From NCBI GenBank assembly GCA_945897785.1, contig CAMDGD010000004.1, forward strand, positions 1 through 64,000: 64,000 nt of DNA, given 5' to 3'. A program made the translations under genes and the position numbers. Shown here one piece after another: positions 8,969 to 17,442 of the stretch (the stretch's first letter is position 1; every line of letters starts with the position of its first letter). This DNA is from Paludibacter jiangxiensis. Lineage in GTDB: Bacteria > Bacteroidota > Bacteroidia > Bacteroidales > Paludibacteraceae. The notes beneath the pieces are model-generated. The model made no database searches, was not told where the DNA came from, and saw only the letters and a list, made by a program, of their open reading frames with translations.

Positions 8969-9973
8969 CTATTTTTTACCTATTGCCTGATTTGCCGTAA
9001 TGGCAACTAATTTAACTATATCCGAAATAGAACAACCTCGCGAAAGGTCGTTAATTGGAGCTGCCATGCCTTGCAAAATCGGACCAACAGCTTCGATGTT
9101 AGCTAACCGTTGCACTAGCTTGTAGCAAATATTGCCCGACTGCAAATCGGGGAATACCAAGACATTCGCTTTACCGGCAATAGGGCTTTCGGGTGCTTTG
9201 CTTTGAGCAATTGCCGGAATTATTGCTGCATCAGCCTGTAATTCTCCGTCTATTTGCAAATCAGGAGCCATCGCTTTGGCAAGCGCAGTAGCATTAACCA
9301 CCTTATCCACCAGTTCGTGGCAAGCTGAACCTTTGGTAGAGAAACTCAACATGGCAATACGAGGCTCAAAGCCGGCAATATCTCTTGCTGTATTGGCAGT
9401 GCAAATGGCTATCTGGGCCAGTTCTTCGGCAGTAGGGTTTGGGTGTACGGCACAATCAGCAAAAACCAGCAAGCCATTCTCGCCAAATTCAGGCTGTTGT
9501 GTAAACAGTAAAAAAGCACCGGAAACTACTCGAATACCCGGCAGGGTTTTTATCAACTGAAATGCCGGACGAAGCACATCCCCAGTAGCATTTGCCGCAC
9601 CGGCAACTTCGCCGTCGGCATCGCCATTTTTAATTAATAAACACGCTAAATACAAAGGGTTTTTTGCTAAAACAGTTGCTTCTTCAACCGTCATTCCTTT
9701 TTCTTTTCGCAACTGATACAAAAGATTGGCATAAAATGGAATTGAGGCATCCGTTTCCGGATCGATAATTTTTGCTTTTGCTATATGTTGCAAGCCAAAT
9801 TGCTTGGTTTTAGCCAAAATCAAATCTTCATTTCCCAATAAAATAATAGACACAATATCATCTGCCAACAAAGCATCAGCAGCTTGTATAGTTCGATCTT
9901 CTGCACCTTCGGGCAATACAATCCGTTGCCTGTTATTTTTGGCACGAAGCATCATTTTTTCTATCAAATCCAT
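8969..9973 (-). CDS. pta: Phosphate acetyltransferase
   Basis: 334 residues from the ATG that gives [28 protein letters not shown]; the ORF track starts 48 codons earlier in hydrophobic, non-conserved sequence across the promoter. Family signatures are [14 protein letters not shown] near the start, [19 protein letters not shown] in the middle, LSFSTKGSA and [23 protein letters not shown] near the end. It is the short class lacking the N-terminal DRTGG regulatory domains. It converts acetyl-CoA + phosphate to acetyl phosphate, feeding AckA in the same operon. Confidence 0.94.
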   Translation of the reverse strand: MDLIEKMMLRAKNNRQRIVLPEGAEDRTIQAADALLADDIVSIILLGNEDLILAKTKQFGLQHIAKAKIIDPETDASIPFYANLLYQLRKEKGMTVEEATVLAKNPLYLACLLIKNGDADGEVAGAANATGDVLRPAFQLIKTLPGIRVVSGAFLLFTQQPEFGENGLLVFADCAVHPNPTAEELAQIAICTANTARDIAGFEPRIAMLSFSTKGSACHELVDKVVNATALAKAMAPDLQIDGELQADAAIIPAIAQSKAPESPIAGKANVLVFPDLQSGNICYKLVQRLANIEAVGPILQGMAAPINDLSRGCSISDIVKLVAITANQAIGKK

Positions 9974-10034
9974 AACTCCAATTCTACAAGTTAAAAAAAA
10001 GTTCAAGCAAACGCTACTAAAATAGGGCGGTTCG

Positions 10035-10042
10035 TAAAGATA
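10035..10042 (-). promoter_or_regulatory. -7 element of the pta operon promoter
   Basis: TATCTTTA on the minus strand lies about 60 nt before the chosen pta start. An inverted repeat TGCAT-N9-ATGCA (about 10061-10079) lies just upstream. The -33 element is poor. Confidence 0.45.
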
Positions 10043-10224
10043 TAAAATGCTTTTAATTTTGCATAAAAAAAAATGCATAAACTTACCGTTTTTGAAAAAA
10101 ACACACCAAAAAAACAACTCTCTTGCATAACACTCATTGAATAAGGAACTCTTCCTAGCAAAACAGTACTTTCTGAATAAAAACGATTCGTTATCATTTT
10201 TAGTTGTTTTTGATTTTCATTCAG

Positions 10225-10232
10225 TATATTTG
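10225..10232 (+). promoter_or_regulatory. -7 element of the proC promoter
   Basis: TATATTTG matches TAnnTTTG, with a GTTG -33-like element 18 nt upstream and the proC ATG 25 nt downstream. It shows that the longer ORF-track start (10204), which would lie upstream of the transcript, is wrong. Confidence 0.6.
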
Positions 10233-10257
10233 CATTACAAATTTAAAAACAATTCAC

Positions 10258-11040
10258 ATGCAAATAGCGATTATCGGAGCCGGAAATATTGGTCAGGCTA
10301 TAGCCGGCGGTTTTATTCGAAACAAAGCTGTAGAACCCGAAAAACTTATTGTTTCTGATGTTTGCGAAGCTAGCTTAGCAGCTATCCAAAAAATAGATAG
10401 TAATATTACAACAACAAAAAATAACAAGGAAGCTGCAGCAAAAGCATCGATGTTGATATTAGCGGTAAAACCCTGGTTAGTGCAGGCCGTTTTATTTGAT
10501 ATTGCTAAAGAAATATCCGACGATAAAATTATAGTTTCATGTGCAGCAGGAATTGATTTTGATTTTTTATCTCATACCATAGATAAACAAATTGCCTTGT
10601 TTAGAGTAATGCCCAATACCGCTATTTCTATTGGCGAAAGCATGACATTAATTGCTTCTCAGGATACAAGCAAAGCCCAAGATGATTTTGTTGTAAGTTT
10701 GTTTTCAAAACTTGGAAAAGCCTTGCTAATATCTGACAACCTAATGGGAGCCGCTACTTCTGTGGCTTCTTGTGGTATTGCTTATGCGCTTCGTTATTTG
10801 CGTGCATCAACTGTAGGTGCAGTAGAGCTTGGTTTTACACCTGAAACCGCCTCCCTCCTCGTAGCTCAAACTATGAAAGGAGCTGCAGCGCTAATGCTTA
10901 CGAACCAAACGCATCCTGAAATAGAAATTGACAAGGTAACAACTCCAGGTGGGTGGACCATTAAAGGATTAAACGAGATGGAAGCACACGGTTTTAGTAA
11001 TGCCGTAATTAAGGGACTAAAGGCAAATAGAAACTCATAG
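10258..11040 (+). CDS. proC: Pyrroline-5-carboxylate reductase
   Basis: 260 residues starting MQIAIIGAGNIGQAIAGGFI, a Rossmann NADPH-binding loop at the very N-terminus as in all ProC proteins. The middle contains VMPNTAISIGESMT (consensus RxMPNTP) and the C-terminal part holds the helical dimerisation domain with TTPGGWTIKGLNEME (consensus SPGGTTxxGL). It catalyses the last step of proline synthesis. The start was moved to the ATG at 10258 because the ORF-track extension overlaps the promoter. It seems monocistronic. Confidence 0.92.
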   Translation: MQIAIIGAGNIGQAIAGGFIRNKAVEPEKLIVSDVCEASLAAIQKIDSNITTTKNNKEAAAKASMLILAVKPWLVQAVLFDIAKEISDDKIIVSCAAGIDFDFLSHTIDKQIALFRVMPNTAISIGESMTLIASQDTSKAQDDFVVSLFSKLGKALLISDNLMGAATSVASCGIAYALRYLRASTVGAVELGFTPETASLLVAQTMKGAAALMLTNQTHPEIEIDKVTTPGGWTIKGLNEMEAHGFSNAVIKGLKANRNS

Positions 11041-11077
11041 TTTTCCTTTAATTGGTTTTCATTCTCTCATAATCAAC

Positions 11078-11085
11078 TATTTTTG
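11078..11085 (+). promoter_or_regulatory. -7 element upstream of the VanZ-like gene
   Basis: TATTTTTG matches the phylum -7 consensus. It ends only 4 nt before the first ATG, so either the mRNA is almost leaderless or the ATG at 11102 is used. Confidence 0.5.
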
Positions 11086-11089
11086 TGTT

Positions 11090-11464
11090 ATGCAAAAATT
11101 CATGCACCACTTCTGGAAATCAATACTTGTTTTCGGAGCTGTTTTTATTGTTTCGATTGTACGAACACCAACTGTTTATTTAGAGAAAATTCCTTTTCAA
11201 GATAAGTTAGCCCATATAGTATTATACTTTGTTCTTACAGCCATTTTTTTCTTCGACCTAAAACCTCTCAACAATTCTAGGCAAAAAAAAGCAATTTTTG
11301 CCATTGGTATTCCTTTTTTTTACGGTTGTATTATTGAACTTTGGCAAGGGGTTTTTACCAACCACCGAAGTGCAGACTTATACGATGTATTGGCTAATTT
11401 AACAGGGATAATTAGCTCTTTTGTTGTATTATCTGTAGTTTTTACCGGAAAAAAAACAAAATAG
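11090..11464 (+). CDS. VanZ-like family membrane protein
   Basis: 124 residues with four hydrophobic segments. The pattern FQDKLAHIVLYFVLTAIFFFDL followed by GCIIELWQGVFTNHRSADLYDVLANLTGIISSF is the VanZ/DUF2809-like signature (conserved D-K-x-x-H near helix 2, E-x-x-Q and R-x-x-D-x-x-D-x-x-A-N in the last loop). The cellular function of such small VanZ-like proteins is unknown; the name comes from the teicoplanin-resistance gene and does not imply resistance here. The start may be the ATG at 11102, because the upstream ATG is only 4 nt after the -7 element. Confidence 0.8.
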   Translation: MQKFMHHFWKSILVFGAVFIVSIVRTPTVYLEKIPFQDKLAHIVLYFVLTAIFFFDLKPLNNSRQKKAIFAIGIPFFYGCIIELWQGVFTNHRSADLYDVLANLTGIISSFVVLSVVFTGKKTK

Positions 11465-11510
11465 ACATTAAAGTTTTTAACAAACAACGCGCGTAATACA
11501 ACTATTTTAG

Positions 11511-11518
11511 TACTTTTG
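11511..11518 (+). promoter_or_regulatory. -7 element of the dprA promoter
   Basis: TACTTTTG matches TAnnTTTG; it leaves a leader of about 45 nt before the dprA ATG. Confidence 0.5.
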
Positions 11519-11567
11519 CTACCTCAAAGTATTTTATTGGTAATTGACAAATTTGTAAAAAAACTCT

Positions 11568-12677
11568 ATGTCGCTTCGTTTTCAAATAGCCTTATCGCAG
11601 ATTAAAGGGATTGGTCCTGTTTTAGCAAAGAACCTTATTGCATACATAGGCAATGCTGAAGGGGTTTTCAGAGAATCGCAAGCCAATCTGGCAAAAATTC
11701 CGGATATAGGCATAGCTTTATCAAAACAGATTAAGCAACAGCAAACCGAAGCACTAAATAGAGCTGATAAAGAACTTTTCTTTATACACAAATACAATAT
11801 TAACACTGTTTTTTACACAGATAAAGACTATCCATACCGTCTAAAAGAATGTGCCGATTCTCCAATAATACTATTTACCAAAGGAAATATTTCTCTTAAC
11901 GGATCGCGAAATATTGCACTAGTAGGTACAAGAGACGCAACTGAATATGGCAAGGAATTGTGCTGCAATTTAATTAAAGATTTAGCCAAGTTTGTTCCGG
12001 ATGCAACTATTGTAAGTGGATTGGCTTATGGTATAGATATTTGTGCACATAAAGCCTCGGTTGAAGTAAATTTACCAACGATAGGGATTGTTGGGCATGG
12101 ACTTGATCGTTTATATCCTGCTCAACACAGACAAACGACGGTAAAAATGCTTGAAATGGGTGGCTTAGTATCGGAGTATCTATCGGAAACAATCCCCGAA
12201 AAACAAAACTTCGTACAACGAAACCGCTTAATTGCCGGTTTGTGTGATGCTATTATCGTTGTCGAATCTGCTGAGAAAGGCGGTTCGTTAATTACCGCTG
12301 ATATGGCTCAATCGTACAACCGAGATGTTTTTGCATTTCCGGGAAGAGTGGGCGACACGCAATCAGCCGGATGCAACAGATTAATTAGTAGTAATAAAGC
12401 CGGACTAATAACATCTGCATCCGATTTAATACAAGCTATGTGTTGGGAAATTAATCCGGAACAAAATACAGTAATTCAACCCAGCTTATTTATGGAGTTG
12501 ACAGAGATTCAACAAATTGTAGTGGGGATTTTGCGAAAAACAGAAACTTTAAGTGTAAATGAGTTGGCTATAGCATTACAAATGCCAGTCAGTAAAACTT
12601 CCTCTTTACTACTCGAAATGGAATTTAATGGTATAGTTAAATGCTTACCCGGAAATGTGTATAAACTAAGACCGTAA
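11568..12677 (+). CDS. dprA: DNA-processing protein DprA
   Basis: 369 residues. An N-terminal helical SAM/HhH-like region (ALSQIKGIGPVLAKNLIAYIG) precedes the Rossmann-fold DprA domain with IALVGTRDATEYG, IVSGLAYGIDICAHKAS, the RNRLIAGL stretch and VVESAEKGGSLITADMA. A C-terminal winged-helix domain (LSVNELAIALQMPVSKTSSLLLEMEFNGIVKCLPGNVYKL) completes the usual three-domain form. DprA loads RecA onto incoming single-stranded DNA in natural transformation. No other competence gene is nearby, and dprA is kept in most Bacteroidota regardless of known competence. Confidence 0.93.
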   Translation: MSLRFQIALSQIKGIGPVLAKNLIAYIGNAEGVFRESQANLAKIPDIGIALSKQIKQQQTEALNRADKELFFIHKYNINTVFYTDKDYPYRLKECADSPIILFTKGNISLNGSRNIALVGTRDATEYGKELCCNLIKDLAKFVPDATIVSGLAYGIDICAHKASVEVNLPTIGIVGHGLDRLYPAQHRQTTVKMLEMGGLVSEYLSETIPEKQNFVQRNRLIAGLCDAIIVVESAEKGGSLITADMAQSYNRDVFAFPGRVGDTQSAGCNRLISSNKAGLITSASDLIQAMCWEINPEQNTVIQPSLFMELTEIQQIVVGILRKTETLSVNELAIALQMPVSKTSSLLLEMEFNGIVKCLPGNVYKLRP

Positions 12678-12690
12678 GGGTTCTTTAGGT

Positions 12691-12762
12691 AAAAAAATAA
12701 AGCGGAATCACCGCGCTCGGCTATCCGCTTTATTAACCTTAAATCTAATACTATGAAAAACA
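12691..12762 (-). ncRNA. Small RNA gene with own promoter and terminator
   Basis: On the minus strand a -7 element TATCTTTG (12775-12768) is followed by about 72 nt ending in a strong terminator: a 10-bp stem AATAAAGCGGA/TCCGCTTTATT type with an inner CCG/CGG helix and seven T. The 5' part forms a second hairpin, ACTGTG-TTTTT-CATAGT (one G-U pair), then the unpaired stretch ATTAGATTTAAGGTTAAT. No open reading frame fits. From memory, the CATAGTATTAGATTTAAGG segment next to a variable terminator hairpin recurs in other Bacteroidota genomes and may correspond to a named RNA motif; this was not checked. The hairpin may also end dprA transcripts from the other side. Confidence 0.7.
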
Positions 12763-12767
12763 CAGTA

Positions 12768-12798
12768 CAAAGATAGTTGTTTATATGTTTTAAAACAT
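12768..12798 (-). promoter_or_regulatory. Promoter and palindrome of the small RNA
   Basis: TATCTTTG at 12768-12775 (minus strand) is a perfect -7 element. The perfect 14-bp palindrome ATGTTTTAAAACAT at 12785-12798 covers the -33 region, where a TTTG would be expected; it may be an operator. Confidence 0.55.
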
Positions 12799-12894
12799 GA
12801 TTTTTTTGTTAATTAAAGTTAAATATGTGTTTTATAGCATATTTTTGGTCAACACTATTTGTTAATCCTTAACTCATTCAAATAAGATAAAGAC

Positions 12895-13863
12895 TTAAAA
12901 TCCTATCGATTTTAAAAGTAATCCGGATTTCTCATCTAAACCACAAATCAAATTCATATTCTGAACAGCTTGACCTGAAGCTCCTTTTAATAAATTATCT
13001 ATAGCCGACGTCACCAATAATTTTGACCCATGTTTTTCAATATGCAACAATGCCTTATTAGTATTTATTACTTGTTTTAAATCGATGGCTGTATCGCTAA
13101 CAAAAGTAAAGGCAGCATCTGCATAAAAATCGGCATACAATTGCTTGGCTTCTTCTAAAGATAATGAGCAATCGGTATAAGCAGTTACAAATATTCCTCG
13201 GGAAAAATTCCCACGCATAGGAATAAAATTAATGGCTTGGTTAAATCCGGCTTGCAATTGTGTTATTGACTGACATATTTCTGCTAAATGCTGGTGTTCA
13301 AATGCCTTATAAACAGACACATTATTATTGCGCCAACTAAAATGCGAAGTCGATGTCGGTTTCTGTCCCGCTCCGGTAGATCCGGTAATAGCATGTATAT
13401 GCAATTCATTGGTAAGTAAATTGGCTTTAGCTAAAGGCAATACAGCCAATTGTATAGCCGTAGCAAAACATCCCGGATTAGCCACTCGTTTACTATTCAA
13501 TAACGCATCTCTGTTTAATTCCGGAAGTCCGTACAAAAACCCTTTATCATTGGGTTGTGGACGATAATCTGTAGATAAATCGACAATTTTTAAAGTTTCG
13601 GGTAGTTCGTGCGCTTCCATAAACTTCTTTGTATCGCCGTGTGCTGTACAAAAGAACAACAGCTCAACAGTATTCAATGGCAATGCTTCGGTAAATACCA
13701 AATCGATTTCACCAATTAATCCGCCATGTACATCACTCACTTTATTGCCGGCATTACTACCACTGTTAACAAAGCAAATTTCTACTTGAGGATGATTTAC
13801 CAAAAGGCGAATCAATTCCCCGGCAGTGTACCCCGCCCCTCCAATAATTCCTACTTTAATCAT
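12895..13863 (-). CDS. argC: N-acetyl-gamma-glutamyl-phosphate reductase
   Basis: 322 residues from the ATG giving MIKVGIIGGAGYTAGELIRLL; the ORF track adds four residues from an upstream TTG. The catalytic cysteine lies in NPGCFATAIQLAVLPL, and HAITGSTGAGQKP and the HFSWRNNNV segment follow the ArgC pattern. It carries out the third step of arginine synthesis. It is isolated from the other arg genes of the window (argR-GNAT-argG 6 kb away, argD 13 kb away) and no ARG box was recognised upstream. Confidence 0.92.
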   Translation of the reverse strand: MIKVGIIGGAGYTAGELIRLLVNHPQVEICFVNSGSNAGNKVSDVHGGLIGEIDLVFTEALPLNTVELLFFCTAHGDTKKFMEAHELPETLKIVDLSTDYRPQPNDKGFLYGLPELNRDALLNSKRVANPGCFATAIQLAVLPLAKANLLTNELHIHAITGSTGAGQKPTSTSHFSWRNNNVSVYKAFEHQHLAEICQSITQLQAGFNQAINFIPMRGNFSRGIFVTAYTDCSLSLEEAKQLYADFYADAAFTFVSDTAIDLKQVINTNKALLHIEKHGSKLLVTSAIDNLLKGASGQAVQNMNLICGLDEKSGLLLKSIGF

Positions 13864-13949
13864 AATTATAATCAATGAGCCAATAAGTTAATAAGCTAGT
13901 TTTTCAATTTATTTACATTGGAAAACACGCATATTAGTTCATTGGCATA

Positions 13950-14627
13950 TTATTCGTTTAACAAATCCGGTCGCAAAGTTTTTGTCCGCTCCATCGCCTG
14001 TTCCATTTCCCATTCGTAAATTTTTCGTTCGTGGCCAGACAATAAAATGGCGGGCACTTCCCATCCTTTATAATTTGCCGGACGGGTATATACAGGGGGA
14101 GCTAACAAATTATCCTGAAAAGAATCGGACAAAGCCGACTGTTCATCTCCGATTGCTCCGGGCAATAAACGAACCATACTATCAGTAATCATCGCTGCTA
14201 CCAATTCTCCGCCGGTTAATACAAAATCACCTATAGATATTTCTTTGCTGATAAAATGGTCCCTCACCCGCTGATCAACACCCTTATAATGCCCACAAAG
14301 AATAATAATGTTTTTACATAAAGACAAATTATTAGCCATTTTCTGGTTAAACCGCTCTCCGTCCGGCGAGGTATAAATAACCTCATCGTACTCTCTTTCG
14401 CTTTTAAGCTGTGTAATTAACCGGTCAATAGGTTCAATTTGCAACACCATACCGGCACCAAAACCAAAAGCATAATCATCAACCCTGTTATTTCTATCTA
14501 AAGCATAATCGCGTAAGTTATGAATAAATACCTCAACCAAACCTTTGTCTTTAGCACGCTTAACTATAGAATGATCCAATGGACTCATTAATAAGTCGGG
14601 CAATACAGAGATGATATCTATTCTCAT
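13950..14627 (-). CDS. trmD: tRNA (guanine-N1)-methyltransferase
   Basis: 225 residues. The trefoil-knot SAM site is seen in [16 protein letters not shown] and [17 protein letters not shown], and the N-terminus [13 protein letters not shown] is canonical. It methylates G37 next to the anticodon, in tRNAs including tRNA-Pro(GGG) and tRNA-Leu, preventing +1 frameshifts; its substrate tRNA-Pro(GGG) also lies in this window. In many bacteria trmD sits with rimM, rpsP and rplS, but here it stands alone between argC and a divergent protease gene. Confidence 0.94.
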   Translation of the reverse strand: MRIDIISVLPDLLMSPLDHSIVKRAKDKGLVEVFIHNLRDYALDRNNRVDDYAFGFGAGMVLQIEPIDRLITQLKSEREYDEVIYTSPDGERFNQKMANNLSLCKNIIILCGHYKGVDQRVRDHFISKEISIGDFVLTGGELVAAMITDSMVRLLPGAIGDEQSALSDSFQDNLLAPPVYTRPANYKGWEVPAILLSGHERKIYEWEMEQAMERTKTLRPDLLNE

Positions 14628-14736
14628 AAAAAAAAGGGTTATTTTACTTAAGCGTACAAATTTAATAAAAATGAAAGAATGCCTGTGTAAATATTACTTG
14701 ATTTATGTTTTTTACATTAACTTAGCTTCTATTCGT

Positions 14737-14744
14737 TATCTTTG
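14737..14744 (+). promoter_or_regulatory. -7 element upstream of the M16 protease gene
   Basis: TATCTTTG matches the consensus. The ORF-track start (TTG at 14742) lies inside it, so the ATG at 14763 must be the start; the leader is about 12 nt. Confidence 0.6.
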
Positions 14745-14762
14745 TGGTTTGCAAATTCTGTT

Positions 14763-15983
14763 ATGATATACGAAACACATACACTTTCAAACGGCATCCG
14801 ACTGGTTCATAAACCAGACGAATCGCCTGTTGCTTATTGCGGAATAGCGATAAATACCGGCACACGCGACGAAGAGGAGCACGAACAAGGTATGGCGCAT
14901 TTTATTGAGCATATGCTTTTTAAAGGCACAAAAAAACGAAAAGCATGGCATATCATTAACGGTTTAGAAAATGTAGGAGGCGAATTAAATGCATATACGG
15001 GCAAAGAAGAAACTTTTGTTTACAGTACAGTATTATTAGAAGATTTTGAACGCGCCACAGAACTAATTGCCGATATTGTTTTTAATGCCACCTTTCCGAA
15101 AAATGAAATTGAACGGGAGATTGAAATCATTCTTGACGAAATACAATCATACAAAGATAGTCCAGCAGAAGAAATTTTTGATGACTTTGAAGAATTGGTT
15201 TTTGCCAATAGCGCTATCGGAAGAAATATATTAGGCAAGCCTGAATTACTAAGAAATTTCTCTAAAAAAGATGCGGAACGGTTTATAGAAAACAATTACC
15301 ATACAGATCAGATGGTGTTCTTCTCGCTTGGAAATATTCCTTTTAAAAAAATTATTCGCTGGTGCGAAAAGTACCTAGCATGCTATCCTACTTCAATTCG
15401 AAGCATAAAACGGACAAGCCCAAGCGATTATCAGCCACAGCAACTTTGTTATAAAAAAGACACCCATCAGCTACATCTTATGCTTGGCAATAGAGCTTAC
15501 TCCCTCCATCACGAAAATAAATTAGGTCTGTATATGCTAAACAATATTATCGGAGGTCCGGGAATGAATAGCTTGTTAAACTTATCATTACGCGAAAGAA
15601 ATGGATTGGTTTACAATGTGGAGTCAAATTATACAGCTTTTTCCGACTGTGGTATATTTTCAATTTATTTAGGGTCTGACCCAAAAAATAAAGATAGGTG
15701 TCTATCACTAATCGCCAAAGAATTGCAACTTTTAAAAGATAAGATAATCAGCCCCTTAAGTTTTTCCAAATACAAAAAACAATTAATAGGGCAAGTAACC
15801 ATAGCCTCACAAAACAAAGAAAACCTAGCCCTGAGCATAGGAAAAAGTTTTTTGCATTTTAACCGTATTGAAAGCATGCTCGAAACCAAACAAAAAGTAC
15901 ACGAGCTAAGTCCGGAGAAACTACAACAAATCGCAAACGAAATACTTGATCACAACAAATTGAGTAGTTTAATATACCAATAA
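14763..15983 (+). CDS. M16-family zinc metallopeptidase
   Basis: 406 residues from the ATG at 14763. The inverted zinc motif HFIEH is at residues 46-50 with the distal glutamate in the following helix region. A C-terminal inactive M16 half (HLMLGNRAYSLHHENKLGLYMLNNIIGG, LRERNGLVYNVES) gives the standard two-half single-chain form, related to mitochondrial processing peptidase and YmxG. No signal peptide is visible, so it is probably cytosolic and degrades short peptides. An O-methyltransferase gene starts 11 nt downstream and is likely cotranscribed. Confidence 0.9.
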   Translation: MIYETHTLSNGIRLVHKPDESPVAYCGIAINTGTRDEEEHEQGMAHFIEHMLFKGTKKRKAWHIINGLENVGGELNAYTGKEETFVYSTVLLEDFERATELIADIVFNATFPKNEIEREIEIILDEIQSYKDSPAEEIFDDFEELVFANSAIGRNILGKPELLRNFSKKDAERFIENNYHTDQMVFFSLGNIPFKKIIRWCEKYLACYPTSIRSIKRTSPSDYQPQQLCYKKDTHQLHLMLGNRAYSLHHENKLGLYMLNNIIGGPGMNSLLNLSLRERNGLVYNVESNYTAFSDCGIFSIYLGSDPKNKDRCLSLIAKELQLLKDKIISPLSFSKYKKQLIGQVTIASQNKENLALSIGKSFLHFNRIESMLETKQKVHELSPEKLQQIANEILDHNKLSSLIYQ

Positions 15984-15994
15984 AGACCGCTTTT

Positions 15995-16636
15995 ATGTCA
16001 TCAGCAATAGATAACTATATTGAGGCCCATACCACTGAAGAACCTGACTTACTCAAAAAGCTTAACAGGGAAACGCACTTACGGGTAGTTAACCCACGCA
16101 TGCTTTCAGGGCATGTGCAAGGTCGGTTTTTAAAAATGATATGCCGCATGATACAGCCAAGTTGCGTGCTAGAATTAGGAACTTTTACAGGCTACTCAGC
16201 ACTTTGCCTTGCCGAAGGAATGCCGGAAGATGGGATATTACACACCATTGAAATTAACGATGAACTGGAAGAATTTACACAAGAATTTTTTGCGCAATCG
16301 CCACACGGAAAAAAAATAAAACAACACATAGGCAACGCGTTGGAAATAATTCCAACGCTTATAGAATCGTTTGATTTGGTATTTATGGATGCTGATAAAC
16401 GGGAATACCTGTCGTATTATCATGCCATATTCGACAACGTTAGGCCGGGTGGATATATTATAGCCGACAACACGCTATGGGATGGTAAAGTAGTGGAAAA
16501 TACAACGGCAAACGACAAACAAACCCTTGCCGTTATGGCTTTTAACGATTTTATTGTCAAAGACGAACGGGTAGAAATAGTATTATTACCTTTAAGAGAC
16601 GGTCTCAGCATTATTCGAAAAAATGAACTATATTAA
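15995..16636 (+). CDS. Class I SAM-dependent O-methyltransferase
   Basis: 213 residues of the caffeoyl-CoA/catechol O-methyltransferase family (Methyltransf_3). Motif I is VLELGTFTGYSALCLAEGM, the acidic ribose-binding residue is in HTIEINDE, and the metal site is in VFMDADKREY and IADNTLWDGKV (D and DN ligands). The methyl acceptor cannot be predicted; bacterial members act on small catechols or other hydroxylated aromatics. It follows the M16 protease by 11 nt, a pairing seen in operons without a known functional link. Confidence 0.87.
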   Translation: MSSAIDNYIEAHTTEEPDLLKKLNRETHLRVVNPRMLSGHVQGRFLKMICRMIQPSCVLELGTFTGYSALCLAEGMPEDGILHTIEINDELEEFTQEFFAQSPHGKKIKQHIGNALEIIPTLIESFDLVFMDADKREYLSYYHAIFDNVRPGGYIIADNTLWDGKVVENTTANDKQTLAVMAFNDFIVKDERVEIVLLPLRDGLSIIRKNELY

Positions 16637-16646
16637 CAATAAATTT

Positions 16647-16654
16647 TACCTTTG
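16647..16654 (+). promoter_or_regulatory. -7 element upstream of the thioesterase
   Basis: TACCTTTG matches TAnnTTTG. It ends 8 nt before the thioesterase ATG, implying a leader of only one to a few nucleotides. Confidence 0.5.
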
Positions 16655-16662
16655 TATTCATT

Positions 16663-17073
16663 ATGGAAAAATATATTTTTGAACAAAAATTTAAAGTGCG
16701 CGATTACGAATGCGATATTCAAGGAGTACTTAACAATGCCGTATATCAGAATTACTTAGAACATACACGACATGAATTCTTAGCGTCAAAAAATATTTCT
16801 TTTGCCGACTTGCACCTAAAAGGTATCGACCCCATGGTAGCGCGTATAAGCATCGATTATAAAACACCACTTCGTCCGGGAGACTGCTGTATTTGCCGCT
16901 TATATGTACAAAAAGAAGGCATAAAATATGTATTCTTTCAAGATATTTACCGCTTAGGAGATGAAAAAATTGCCATAAAAGCTAGGGTTGATGCAGTAGT
17001 TGTTGTAAACGGAAAATTGGGTTTTTGCGATGAACTAGACGAATTGGTTAACGACACTAAAATAGTAAAATAG
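16663..17073 (+). CDS. Acyl-CoA thioesterase (YbgC/4HBT hotdog fold)
   Basis: 136 residues. The pattern FKVRDYECDIQGVLNNAVYQNYLEHTRHEFL is the 4HBT catalytic region; the usual Y-x-D-x-D-x-x-G-x-x-x-N is represented by YECDIQGVLNNAVYQNYLE, with the acidic residue D of CDIQG. The second half IDYKTPLRPGD is the conserved hotdog strand. Such enzymes hydrolyse acyl-CoA thioesters; the substrate is unknown. It starts a run of four same-strand genes ending with lpxH and DUF2721. Confidence 0.83.
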   Translation: MEKYIFEQKFKVRDYECDIQGVLNNAVYQNYLEHTRHEFLASKNISFADLHLKGIDPMVARISIDYKTPLRPGDCCICRLYVQKEGIKYVFFQDIYRLGDEKIAIKARVDAVVVVNGKLGFCDELDELVNDTKIVK

Positions 17074-17101
17074 TATTCCATAACGGTTAACATAAAATAA
17101 G

Positions 17102-17416
17102 ATGAATGAACATTTAGAAAAAGAAGAGAAAATTGTGGCGGTACTTAAAACGGTATTCGACCCCGAAATACCTGTTAATGTGTACGATTTGGGTCTAATT
17201 TACAACATTGAAGTTACTGAATCAGGCATAGCAAACATCACAATGACGCTAACAGCTCCAAATTGCCCGATGGCAGATTTTATTGTTGAAGATGTTAAAT
17301 ACAAGGTAGAAAGTGTTGAAGATATTGCTGAAGTAAACATTAGCTTAGTGTTCGACCCACCTTGGGATAAAGATATGATGAGCGAAGAGGCTAAACTGGA
17401 ATTAGGGTTTTTGTAA
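17102..17416 (+). CDS. MIP18/DUF59 Fe-S cluster assembly protein (SufT-like)
   Basis: 104 residues covering one DUF59 domain: VLKTVFDPEIPVNVYDLGLIYNIEV, then MTLTAPNCPMADFIVEDVKYKV with the conserved cysteine in APNCP, and VSLVFDPPW-type ending (NISLVFDPPWDKDMMSEEAKLELGFL). Members of the family help deliver or mature Fe-S clusters. In many Bacteroidota the gene is part of the suf operon; here it is about 37 kb from sufBCDSE, between a thioesterase and lpxH. Confidence 0.87.
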   Translation: MNEHLEKEEKIVAVLKTVFDPEIPVNVYDLGLIYNIEVTESGIANITMTLTAPNCPMADFIVEDVKYKVESVEDIAEVNISLVFDPPWDKDMMSEEAKLELGFL

Positions 17417-17442
17417 AAACAACCGTATTAAAATATCCCGTA

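Noticed and set aside
9974-10117. N-terminal extension of Pta in the ORF track
   Set aside because: It is hydrophobic, not conserved and runs through the promoter (-7 at 10035-10042).
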